The notes: generated by a model not told the origin, from the sequence alone. DNA of 7,121 bases from Actinomycetes bacterium (GCA_024275815.1 JAJRYI010000180.1:1-7121), one strand, 5' to 3'; counted from the stretch's first letter, positions 1 to 6,981 are shown. Numbers and translations are program-made.

Positions 1-22
1 ACAGAATCGGTGGGAACGCGCC

Positions 23-952
23 ATGGTCTCGACACACGAAACCAGCGATTCTCCTCGCTCCCACCCGGACGAGGGCAGGCACGAGCGTGTGGCGTGGACC
101 AAGGGCGGATCCAACCTCGAGGTCGCCGAGATCCTCGGTACGACGCCGCTGCGCATCACCGGTGATCTCGACACGGCGTGCATCGACAACCGCATCGAAC
201 TCCTCGTGACCAGGCGGTTCCCCCGATCTGAGGTGGTGCCCGCAGTCGTTCCCGTCGGTTTCAGCGCAGACGCTATCGCTTCGGTGGCCATCGCCGTCGG
301 TGACGGGCCTCACTCCCCCATGGCCGTATCTATCGGAGAGGCCGTTGCACGGCGCCTCGACGTTCCGGGAACCGTGATCACGGCCTACGCGACGGCCGAC
401 GACTACGCGGATGCCCAGTACAGACTCCAGCGACTGACGACGGCCACGACGGGACTCGACGCCACAGCGATCCAGACACCCGACCCCAGGACCATCACAG
501 AGCACCTCTCCAAGGAGACGCTTCTCGTCCATGGTGCTGCCGGTGGCTCGTTCATCGACCGCCACTTCACCGGAACCGGGAACCGTCTCACGTCCCGGGC
601 TCGAGGGTCGGTGCTCGTCGTCAAGGATGCTCCCCGGCGCTGCTTTCAGATCGCCGTGGATCCCACCGGATACGCCGTTGCTCCGGAACTCCTCGTGAGC
701 GATGCACTTCATGTGATGACACACCCATTCGCCCCTGTGGTCAAAGCCCACCGGCTCCTCGGCATCGTGCGTGCGCACACCCTCGAGCACGCCGATGCCG
801 GGGCGACGGTCGCCTCATACGTCGAGCCGCACGTCGGTCTCGAGCGATGCGAAGCCATCGAAGCCGTCGCTCCGATCCGTGAAGAGCTCGGAGATGGTCC
901 ACTCCCGGTTGTCGACGACAGGGGCAACCTGACCGGAGTGATCCTGGCCTGA
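23..952 (+). CDS. Universal-stress-protein-like domain with C-terminal CBS-like region
   Basis: 309 residues if the ATG at 23 is the start. The middle (about 85-202) looks like a USP fold. It has a beta strand near 87-92, a helix near 99-111 and the USP nucleotide-binding signature G-x2-G-x9-G-(S/T), read here as G171, G174, G184, T185. This is followed by the terminal strand SVLVV at 196-200. Residues about 225-309 resemble a CBS pair: a short first unit ending in LLGIV, then a second unit with LPVVDDRG-LTGV. The pair is only about 85 residues instead of about 120, and the last helix is missing. Such domains bind ATP/AMP-type ligands, so a cytoplasmic energy-state sensor is plausible; this is inferred. 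Residues 1-85 match nothing I recognise. The frame stays open to the window edge with no in-frame stop, and no convincing ribosome site precedes the ATG, so the true start may lie upstream. It sits 69 bp before aceE on the same strand. Confidence 0.72.
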   Translation: MVSTHETSDSPRSHPDEGRHERVAWTKGGSNLEVAEILGTTPLRITGDLDTACIDNRIELLVTRRFPRSEVVPAVVPVGFSADAIASVAIAVGDGPHSPMAVSIGEAVARRLDVPGTVITAYATADDYADAQYRLQRLTTATTGLDATAIQTPDPRTITEHLSKETLLVHGAAGGSFIDRHFTGTGNRLTSRARGSVLVVKDAPRRCFQIAVDPTGYAVAPELLVSDALHVMTHPFAPVVKAHRLLGIVRAHTLEHADAGATVASYVEPHVGLERCEAIEAVAPIREELGDGPLPVVDDRGNLTGVILA

Positions 953-1012
953 GCATCTCTGTCGGATGGACATCTTGGCACCGCTACCCTGGAACTACCG
1001 CATTTTCTCGTT

Positions 1013-1016
1013 GGAG
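1013..1016 (+). promoter_or_regulatory. Ribosome binding site of aceE
   Basis: GGAG lies 5 nt before the ATG at 1022, and it supports that start over any internal ATG. The 69-bp gap upstream contains a TTGGCA (975-980), but no good -10 box at the right spacing, so I do not call a promoter. Confidence 0.6.
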
Positions 1017-1021
1017 TCCCA

Positions 1022-3727
1022 ATGCCAGATCAGCCCATCTACCTCGACGGATTCACCTATCAGCTCACCGATTCGGACCCTGAGGAAACCGACGAGTGGC
1101 TCGATGCTCTCGACTCGATCATCGCTACCGATGGAACACAGCGGGCAACCTATTTGATGTCCCGCCTGCTCGAGCGGGCTCGACGCGAATCGGTGGCCGT
1201 TCCTGCATCGGTTTCGACTCCCTACGTCAACACGATCCCGGCCGATGCCGACGCCGAGTTCCCCGGAGACGAGTACCTCGAGAAGCGGATCCGCCGGTTC
1301 ATCAGGTGGAACGCCGCAGCGATGGTCATCCGGGCCAACCACGATGCGGACGGCATCGGTGGGCACCTCTCAACGTTCGCTTCGTCCGCCACCCTCTATG
1401 AGGTCGGGTTCAACCACTTCTTCAGGGGGAAGGCCGATGGCACCCCCGGTGACCACGTCTACTTCCAGGGCCATGCGACGCCGGGCATCTACGCAAGGGC
1501 GTTCCTCGAGGGAAGGCTCGACGAGTCCATGCTCGACCGATTCCGCAGGGAGATCGGTGAGCCGGGCCTCTCTAGCTACCCCCATCCACGGCTGATGCCC
1601 GACTTCTGGGAGTTCCCGACCGTGTCGATGGGACTCGGTCCGATCAACTCGATCTACCACGCACAGTTCCTCAAATACCTGCACAACCGCGGCCTGGACG
1701 ACACGTACGAAACACGGATCTGGTCCTTTCTCGGCGATGGTGAGACCGACGAACCCGAAACACTCGGCTCGATCTCCCTTGCGGGCCGCGAGAAGCTGGA
1801 CAACCTCACCTGGGTCGTCAACTGCAACCTCCAACGCCTCGACGGGCCGGTTCGTGGCAACGGGAAGATCATCCAGGAACTCGAAGCGATGTTCCGCGGC
1901 GCCGGATGGAACGTCATCAAGGTGATCTGGGGGTCGGACTGGGACGAGCTCCTCGAACGGGACACCACCGGCGCACTCGTCGCGAAGATGAACAGCACGG
2001 TCGACGGCGAGTACCAGCGTTTCAAGGCAGAGTCGGGAGCGTACGTCCGGGAGAACTTCTTCGGACCGGAACCCGAGCTCCAAGAGATGGTCGCGAACAT
2101 GAGCGACCAGGAGATCTGGAACCTGCGCCGGGGCGGACTCGACCATCGCAAGATCTACTCGGCGTACCACGCGGCCACCCGCATCGAGGGCGCTCCCACC
2201 GTCATCCTGGCAAAGACCATCAAGGGTTGGACACTCGGGGCAGACGTTGCGGGCAAGAACGCGACCCACTCCATCAAGAAACTGACGGGAGCCCAGCTGT
2301 GCAAGCTGCGCGACAAGCTCCACCTCCACGATGAGATCCCCGACACCGCCCTCGACGATGGAGAGCCTCCATACCTGCGGTTCGCTCAGGACTCGCCCGA
2401 GTACCAGTATCTGACACGCCGACGGGACGCACTCAACGGCCCGCTGCCCACTCGCGGTCTCGCGACGAGGTCGCCGATCACGCTCCCCGATCACACGCCG
2501 TTCGCCGAGTTCGACGCAGGATCCGGAACCGTCGAAGTGTCCACGACGGGAGCCTTCACCCGCCTGCTGCGTGCCTTGACGAGGAACGACGACATCGGCG
2601 ATCGGATCGTGCCGATCATCCCCGATGAGGGCAGAACCTTCGGGATGGATGCGCTGTTCAAGGAGATCAAGATCTACGCCTCCGAGGGTCAGCTCTACGA
2701 GCCGGTCGATCACAACCTGATCCTGTCCTACAAGGAGTCGATGGACGGCCAGATCCTCGAGCAGGGAATCACCGAGGCAGGGGCCACGGCAAGCTGGATC
2801 GCGGCCGGCACGTCGTACATCACCCGCGGTGTCCCGATGATCCCCTTCTACATCTACTACTCGATGTTCGGGTTCCAACGAGTCGGCGACGCCCTTTGGG
2901 GTGCATCCGATGCGGGGACCAGAGGGTTCCTGCTCGGTGCAACCGCCGGGCGGACGACACTCCTCGGGGAGGGCCTCCAACATCAGGACGGCCACTCACA
3001 CGTCCTTGCTTCGGTCATCCCGGCATGTGAGGCGTACGACCCCGCTTTCGCCTACGAGATGGCCACGATCATCGAGCGAGGTATGGACCGCATGTACGGG
3101 CAGGACGAAGACGTCTTCTACTACCTGACGCTCTACAACGAGACCTACGTCCAACCCCCGAAGCCCGACGGCGTCGACGAGGGCATCATGGCCGGCATGT
3201 ACCGTTACGCTGGGGCCCCACAGTCCGGCACCTTGTCGGCCACCATCTTGTTCTCCGGGCCGATGCACACAGCGGCTGGCCACGCCCGTGACGAGCTCAT
3301 GGAACGCTACGGCATCGCTACGGACACGTGGAGCGTCACCTCGTACAAGAAGCTCCGCGAGGAGGCCCTCCAGATCGAACGCTGGAACCGACTCCACCCG
3401 ACCGAGGCACCCAGGGTCCCGCTCGTGACAGCGAATCTCGAGGGGTCGAACGGTCCCGTCGTTGCCGTCACCGACTACATGAGGATCGTGCCCGACCAGA
3501 TCGCTCGGTTCGTTCCGCGACCGTTCGTATCGCTCGGCACCGACGGTTACGGGCGCAGCGACACACGAGAGCAGCTGCGGGAGTTCTTCGAGGTCCGCAG
3601 CCAGGACATCGTGGTCGGCGTCCTGTCACTGCTTGCAACAGCCGGGTCGATCGAGGGATCCGTCGTCGTCGAAGCCATCGACCGCTACGGCATCGACACC
3701 GATTCGAGCGCCCCCTGGCTTCGGTAA
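1022..3727 (+). CDS. aceE: Pyruvate dehydrogenase E1 component, homodimeric type
   Basis: E1 of the pyruvate dehydrogenase complex: thiamine-diphosphate-dependent decarboxylation of pyruvate and reductive acetylation of the E2 lipoyl group, in the cytoplasm. The 901 residues fit the full-length family (E. coli AceE 887). The ThDP/Mg motif is present: GDG at 238-240, 26 residues, then NCN at 267-269. Histidines matching the E. coli active-site set are visible by motif: H115 (GGH), H151 (QGH), H416 (in GKNATH) and H654 (in GLQHQDGHSH). The pyrimidine-binding domain has the near-invariant stretch PMIPFYIYYSMFGFQR (605-620). The C-terminal transketolase-like domain has LGTDGYGRSDTREQLR (838-853). 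No frameshift or missing block was seen. There is no aceF or lpd next to it. It may be expressed with the USP/CBS gene upstream, but the 69-bp gap leaves this open. The MgtC-family gene follows after 58 bp. A two-subunit (PdhA/PdhB) or branched-chain E1 is excluded by length and motifs. Confidence 0.97.
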   Translation: MPDQPIYLDGFTYQLTDSDPEETDEWLDALDSIIATDGTQRATYLMSRLLERARRESVAVPASVSTPYVNTIPADADAEFPGDEYLEKRIRRFIRWNAAAMVIRANHDADGIGGHLSTFASSATLYEVGFNHFFRGKADGTPGDHVYFQGHATPGIYARAFLEGRLDESMLDRFRREIGEPGLSSYPHPRLMPDFWEFPTVSMGLGPINSIYHAQFLKYLHNRGLDDTYETRIWSFLGDGETDEPETLGSISLAGREKLDNLTWVVNCNLQRLDGPVRGNGKIIQELEAMFRGAGWNVIKVIWGSDWDELLERDTTGALVAKMNSTVDGEYQRFKAESGAYVRENFFGPEPELQEMVANMSDQEIWNLRRGGLDHRKIYSAYHAATRIEGAPTVILAKTIKGWTLGADVAGKNATHSIKKLTGAQLCKLRDKLHLHDEIPDTALDDGEPPYLRFAQDSPEYQYLTRRRDALNGPLPTRGLATRSPITLPDHTPFAEFDAGSGTVEVSTTGAFTRLLRALTRNDDIGDRIVPIIPDEGRTFGMDALFKEIKIYASEGQLYEPVDHNLILSYKESMDGQILEQGITEAGATASWIAAGTSYITRGVPMIPFYIYYSMFGFQRVGDALWGASDAGTRGFLLGATAGRTTLLGEGLQHQDGHSHVLASVIPACEAYDPAFAYEMATIIERGMDRMYGQDEDVFYYLTLYNETYVQPPKPDGVDEGIMAGMYRYAGAPQSGTLSATILFSGPMHTAAGHARDELMERYGIATDTWSVTSYKKLREEALQIERWNRLHPTEAPRVPLVTANLEGSNGPVVAVTDYMRIVPDQIARFVPRPFVSLGTDGYGRSDTREQLREFFEVRSQDIVVGVLSLLATAGSIEGSVVVEAIDRYGIDTDSSAPWLR

Positions 3728-3785
3728 CGACCGTTCAACCATGGATTCGATGCACCCGTTCGACAACTACTGTTAACGACATCTG

Positions 3786-4490
3786 ATGTTCGAAAACAAC
3801 CAATGGCTCATCGATCTGACGAACTCCGTCGCCTTCTATGGAGGTATCCGAGTTGCGATCGCCGCCGCCATCGGCGTCGTGCTCGGCCTCGAGCGTCAGA
3901 TCTCGAACAAGGACGCAGGCACGAGAACCTACGCCCTCGTCGCAGCGGGTTCCGCACTCTTCACCGTGTTATCCATCGAAGGTTTCGAGGCTGCCGACTC
4001 GTCTCGTGTCGCGGCCCAGATCGTGACCGGCATCGGCTTCCTCGGCGCCGGACTCATCTTCCGCCAGGGGATGAGCGTCCAGGGACTCACCACGGCTGCC
4101 GGCCTCTGGTCTGTCGCTGCCATCGGCATGGCTGCAGGAACCGGTTTGTGGGGTCTGGCGATCGTCGTTGCCGTCCTGATCCTCGTCGTTCTGAAAGTGT
4201 CGGATCGCTTCTCCACACAGCTTCGCTCCCAGGCGAAACGTCGAGCTCACTGGTCTGTCAGGTTGACCGTCGCCGATGCCTCCACGATCGAAGACCTCAA
4301 GACCCTGGTCGAGACACTCGCCCCATCAGCTGCGCGCCCGCTTCCCGATATCGGCCACTGGGCGATCGGCCAGAGGAAGGGCCTGCCAACGGTCTCACTG
4401 ATCCTCAACGACACCGAGCTGAACCAGCTCGTCCCCGTCTTCGAAGCCCACGAGGGCGTCACCAAGCTCCGCATCGAGGAAACGGGGTAG
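3786..4490 (+). CDS. MgtC/SapB family inner-membrane protein
   Basis: 234 residues. The N-terminal part (about 19-138) is the MgtC/SapB membrane domain with about five hydrophobic segments (roughly 19-36, 46-66, 75-93, 102-118, 120-138). Family hallmarks are GLERQ (34-38), DAGTRTYALVAAGSALF (43-59), QIVTGIGFLGAGLIF (78-92) and QGLTTAAGLW (99-108). After a basic linker (R147-R153) comes a soluble C-terminal domain (about 155-232) that looks like the ACT-like tail seen in many MgtC proteins. MgtC itself is tied to growth at low magnesium and to inhibition of the F-type ATPase in Salmonella. Most actinobacterial members are uncharacterised, so the role here is unassigned and I give no symbol. 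The start is tightly bounded: an in-frame TAA lies at 3774-3776, only three codons upstream, and the next Met is residue 95. There is no Shine-Dalgarno sequence. No magnesium transporter gene is adjacent. Confidence 0.92.
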   Translation: MFENNQWLIDLTNSVAFYGGIRVAIAAAIGVVLGLERQISNKDAGTRTYALVAAGSALFTVLSIEGFEAADSSRVAAQIVTGIGFLGAGLIFRQGMSVQGLTTAAGLWSVAAIGMAAGTGLWGLAIVVAVLILVVLKVSDRFSTQLRSQAKRRAHWSVRLTVADASTIEDLKTLVETLAPSAARPLPDIGHWAIGQRKGLPTVSLILNDTELNQLVPVFEAHEGVTKLRIEETG

Positions 4491-4501
4491 AGCTCTCAAG
4501 G

Positions 4502-4546
4502 CCGCGCCCGCAGAGTCGCTTCGGTCCCCCCTTCAGGGGGGGACGG
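4502..4546. repeat. Intergenic repeat copy 1 with C6/G7 hairpin
   Basis: A 20-base lead (4502-4521) followed by a palindrome at 4524-4544. The palindrome is GT plus six C, loop TTCAG, then six G plus AC, giving an 8-bp stem. The lead matches that of copy 2 at 17 of 20 positions, and both palindromes are followed by GG. Compared with copy 2 the loop core is reversed (TTCA here, TGAA there). This suggests a REP-like dispersed element rather than chance, but dispersal cannot be shown from one window. Confidence 0.65.
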
Positions 4547-4658
4547 CAGAGTGATGCAGGGGGGAACGTGAGCCCGCGAACACGAAGTGGAACCAACCCG
4601 CGCAAGTTCCCGTCGTACCGCGCTCGCAGGCTCGCTTGTCCCCCCTGAAGGGGGGGAC
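4524..4658. terminator. Possible bidirectional terminator for the convergent operons
   Basis: The two strong 8-bp G/C hairpins (4524-4544 and 4638-4658) lie between two convergent stop codons, where transcription from both sides must end. Being palindromes, they fold in RNA from either strand. Neither is followed by a T-run on either strand, so they are not textbook intrinsic terminators. Termination is inferred from position and stem strength. Confidence 0.35.
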
Positions 4659-4660
4659 GG
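4618..4660. repeat. Intergenic repeat copy 2 with C6/G7 hairpin
   Basis: The lead at 4618-4637 is directly repeated from copy 1, 116 bp downstream of it. The palindrome at 4638-4658 is GT plus six C, loop TGAAG, then six G plus AC. A 2-bp CG present before the palindrome in copy 1 is absent here. It ends 10 bp before the stop codon of the UgpE-like gene on the minus strand. Confidence 0.65.
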
Positions 4661-4670
4661 ATGGGGCTCG

Positions 4671-5519
4671 CTACTTGTTCTGGCCGACGGCGAAACCGCT
4701 CATGAACGGCTTCTGCATCAAGACGAAGATGATCGCAGGGGGGATCGATGCGATGATCGCAGCGAGCATCAGCGGGCCGTAGGTGAGCGCCCCATCGATG
4801 TTCGTCAAGCCCTGGAGGGCGGTCTGGACCACCTGCTTCTCCGGGTCACGCAGGATCAGGCTCGGCCAGAGGAACATGTTCCACGTGTAGACGAACTGGA
4901 TCACGAACATCGCTGCGATGACGTTCCACGACAGAGGGATCAGGATCTTGGTGAGGAACTTGATCGGTGAAGCACCATCGATCTGAGCAGCTTCGAGGAG
5001 ATCCGTCGGGAGGTTCGCAAAGTGCTGACGGAACAGGAACGCCCCGGTGGCAGATGCCAGGAAAGGAACGACGATCGCCGTCATGGTGTCCTGCCACCCG
5101 TACCCCGATACCTGACGGAACATCGCGAGGATCATGACCTCCGTCGGCATCATCAAGGTGATCAGCACGAGGAAGAAGACGAACCACTTGAACTTGAACT
5201 TGAAGTACACGAACGCGAGTCCGGCGATGAGAGACAAGATGGTCTTGCCGACCGTCACGTAGATCGCCTGCTGGGTCGAGTTCCACATCGCACCGGCGAA
5301 GTCCCTGTCGAACCACACCGACTGGAAGTGGTCGCGCAGGGCGCTGCCGGGCCTGATCTGGAACGCGAAGATCTCAGCGTTGGTCTGGGTGGAGATCAGC
5401 GCCGCGTACAGCAGGGGGAACGCGATGATGAGTGCCGTCACCGTGAGACCGATGTGATACGGCCACTTCCGTCCCCGGATCATGCCCTTGCGCTGTACGC
5501 CGGGGTTCAAACCTGCCAT
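4671..5519 (-). CDS. UgpE/MalG-like ABC importer permease (CUT1 class)
   Basis: Second permease of a carbohydrate or glycerol-3-phosphate class ABC importer; 282 residues with the start chosen here, like E. coli UgpE (281). About six membrane segments (roughly 22-43, 85-105, 111-134, 145-165, 197-215, 249-268). The cytoplasmic EAA loop that docks on the ATPase is clear: EAAQIDGAS at 176-184, followed by IPLS at 194-197. Resemblance to UgpE is strong around LMMPTEV (122-128) and ASATGAFLFRQ (155-165). I place the start at 5519, not at the ATG at 5567. At 5519 the ATG overlaps the upstream stop as TGATG and has GGAGG 6 nt before it; the longer version would add 16 residues inside the upstream gene. 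Translation is probably coupled to the UgpA-like gene. The name fits family resemblance only, because CUT1 substrates are not reliably read from permeases. The ATPase partner is not in the window. Confidence 0.93.
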   Translation of the reverse strand: MAGLNPGVQRKGMIRGRKWPYHIGLTVTALIIAFPLLYAALISTQTNAEIFAFQIRPGSALRDHFQSVWFDRDFAGAMWNSTQQAIYVTVGKTILSLIAGLAFVYFKFKFKWFVFFLVLITLMMPTEVMILAMFRQVSGYGWQDTMTAIVVPFLASATGAFLFRQHFANLPTDLLEAAQIDGASPIKFLTKILIPLSWNVIAAMFVIQFVYTWNMFLWPSLILRDPEKQVVQTALQGLTNIDGALTYGPLMLAAIIASIPPAIIFVLMQKPFMSGFAVGQNK

Positions 5520-6898
5520 CACGAACCTCCGTAGCTGACGCGTTCGCCACTCGTACGGAACTGCCACATGGTGATGGCGATGACCGCGATGAACAGGAGA
5601 ACAGACTGGGCGGCCCCTCGGCCGAGGTCACCGTTGTTGACACCGATCCGGATGATCTCGTAGATCGCCACCGAGGTCTTCCCGGCGGGAGCGCCCTTCG
5701 TCATGAAGTCGATGGTTGCATACACCTCGAAGAACGCGTAGGTGAGGTTGGTGACCAGGAGGAAGAACGTGATCGGTGAGAGCGCCGGGAGGACGATCTT
5801 CGTGAAGCGCTGCCAGCTGGTTGCACCATCGATGAGCGCTGCTTCGACCTGTGCGAGAGGCACAGTCTGAAGCCCCGCGAGGTAGAACAGGATGTTGTAC
5901 CCGAGGATCTTCCATCCGCTTGCCAGGATGATGGAGAACTGTGCCAGGAAGGCGGTCTCACGATAGTTCGGGACGTCGATTCCGAACCAGACATCCATCA
6001 CATGGGTGAAGATGCCTGCGGTCGGGTCGAAGATCATGAAGAACAGGACACCGGCAACAGCAGGTGAGATCGCGTACGGCCAGATCAACATCGTCCGGTA
6101 GATGCTGGCACCGCGCAGGTTGCGGAACGCGAGGTAGGCAACGGCGAGTCCGCCGATCATCCCGAAAGCGACGATGCCGAGTGAGATGATGATCGTCGTG
6201 ACGTACACGGGACGGTAGGCGACCTGGCCACCACCGCCGGGAGAGAACATGGCGTAGAGGGCGACGAACACCGACAGTACGGCAAGCACAGATGCCACGT
6301 CGGCACCCCTGCGGCTCAACGTACCGGGTTCGGATCGCCTCATCCAGAACCTTGCTCCGTAGAGCAACGCGACCGCGATGAGCGGGTAAGCGACCAGTTT
6401 GAACGGGTCGGTGATGAGGAGTTCGGTGAAGTTGCCGAAGCAGACGTCGACGGACTTGGGGGCACCGAGCCGTGTCAGCTTCGTCGAGAGTGTGAATGTG
6501 GAGAATGCAGGGAAGTAGAGAAAGACGATCAGGATCAGGAGCGTCGGTGACAGGAGCACCCACGGAACCCACGTGCCGAGCCGGAACCCACCGGTTCGGA
6601 TCTCGCCTGCAAAGGCTGCACTGTCCTTCTTCTTGCCGTCTGCCCGGTCGAAGAACGACTGGGCTGCGAGAAGGGCCAACCACCCACCGCCGAACATGAG
6701 TCCATACATGAAGAGGTGGTCGACGCCGGTGGCGCCATCGGCGAAGCCGCACTGGCCCATGCCGATCGCGGGAGCTGCAGCGCCGACGACTGCCGCCGCC
6801 GATCCGATTCCGTACCGCTTGATCGATCGGTTCTCGTTGTTTCGCCAAACGAAGAGCGGTCCAATGATCGCTGCGACGACGAGACCAATGATCAGCAT
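5519..6898 (-). CDS. UgpA/MalF-like ABC importer permease with extra membrane regions
   Basis: 459 residues, about 160 more than E. coli UgpA (295). The core is clearly UgpA-like: first helix about 110-133, then LIWPYAISPAVAGVLFF (271-287), the EAA loop EAALIDGAT (352-360) with VLP at 369-371, LTYAFFEVYATID (385-397) and the end RGAAQSVLL to VSYGG. Two parts are extra. Residues 1-107 hold three likely helices (about 3-18, 30-48, 61-83) and a charged linker (84-106). Residues about 161-230 hold two more helices (167-183, 199-218) around a basic loop (R183 to R197), inserted where the outer loop after the first core helix should be. By the positive-inside rule this gives 11 helices, N-terminus outside and C-terminus inside, with the core oriented correctly. 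The only cysteines, C50 and C153, both fall outside. The start at 6898 is bounded by an in-frame TGA at 6907-6905; GGGAG lies 11 nt upstream, a long spacing. Substrate is unknown. Confidence 0.92.
   Translation of the reverse strand: MLIIGLVVAAIIGPLFVWRNNENRSIKRYGIGSAAAVVGAAAPAIGMGQCGFADGATGVDHLFMYGLMFGGGWLALLAAQSFFDRADGKKKDSAAFAGEIRTGGFRLGTWVPWVLLSPTLLILIVFLYFPAFSTFTLSTKLTRLGAPKSVDVCFGNFTELLITDPFKLVAYPLIAVALLYGARFWMRRSEPGTLSRRGADVASVLAVLSVFVALYAMFSPGGGGQVAYRPVYVTTIIISLGIVAFGMIGGLAVAYLAFRNLRGASIYRTMLIWPYAISPAVAGVLFFMIFDPTAGIFTHVMDVWFGIDVPNYRETAFLAQFSIILASGWKILGYNILFYLAGLQTVPLAQVEAALIDGATSWQRFTKIVLPALSPITFFLLVTNLTYAFFEVYATIDFMTKGAPAGKTSVAIYEIIRIGVNNGDLGRGAAQSVLLFIAVIAITMWQFRTSGERVSYGGS
5526..5530 (-). 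promoter_or_regulatory. Strong ribosome site deciding the UgpE-like start
   Basis: GGAGG on the minus strand, 6 nt before the ATG at 5519, inside the last codons of the UgpA-like gene. With the 1-nt TGATG overlap, it indicates coupled translation and rules against the in-frame ATG at 5567. Confidence 0.8.
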
Positions 6899-6940
6899 CC
6901 GGTATCAGGCTCCCTGAGAGATTGTATGTCTGGACGGACC

Positions 6941-6966
6941 GGGAGCGGGGCTTGCGCCCCGCTCCC
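6941..6966 (-). promoter_or_regulatory. Intercistronic hairpin with GCAA tetraloop
   Basis: A perfect 11-bp inverted repeat (6941-6951 and 6956-6966). On the transcribed (minus) strand the loop reads GCAA, closed by a C-G pair: a GNRA-type tetraloop on a very stable stem. It lies in the 83-bp gap (6899-6981) after the binding-protein stop and before the permeases. No T-run follows on the minus strand, so it is less likely a full terminator. It probably protects the upstream mRNA or lowers readthrough, giving more binding protein than permease, as in malE-malF; this is inference. Confidence 0.7.
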
Positions 6967-6981
6967 CATCCATGTTCGTTA

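Larger units (their letters stand above)
4491..4670. other. Convergent intergenic region with paired hairpin repeats
   Basis: 180 bp between the stop of the MgtC-family gene and the stop of the UgpE-like permease on the other strand. I see no gene in it. It holds two copies of a 43-45 bp repeat, each with a run-of-C/run-of-G hairpin (see the repeat entries). The spacer has a possible inverted match between 4568-4584 and 4619-4635 (13 of 17 positions) and a GGGAAC/GTTCCC pair (4562-4567 and 4606-4611), so the whole block could fold. Confidence 0.7.

Noticed and set aside
975..1003. TTGGCA followed by TACCGC/GCATTT as a sigma-70-type promoter for aceE
   Set aside because: The -10 candidates match poorly and their spacings are off (15 or 19), so this is no better than chance in a short gap.
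1370..2995. 541-codon open frame on the minus strand inside aceE
   Set aside because: It lies wholly opposite the unmistakable AceE coding sequence. Its product is low-complexity with no recognisable domain; high-GC codon bias leaves long antisense frames open.
3803..4648. 281-codon plus-strand frame across the MgtC-family gene and the repeat region
   Set aside because: It is out of frame with a clear MgtC/SapB protein, gives an Arg-rich product without domains, and reads into the hairpin repeats.
4502..4660. The two hairpin repeats as a minimal CRISPR array
   Set aside because: There are only two units, imperfect leads, a reversed core and a spacer of about 70 bp that itself carries inverted matches. 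No cas genes are nearby.
4587..5534. Plus-strand open frames at 4587-4970 and 5022-5534
   Set aside because: They are antisense to the UgpE-like permease and give highly charged, domain-free products, as expected of the complement of membrane-protein codons.
5517..5567. ATG at 5567 as the start of the UgpE-like gene (298 residues)
   Set aside because: It would add 16 residues overlapping the upstream gene. The ATG at 5519 has GGAGG at ideal spacing, a TGATG coupling junction, and gives the family length.
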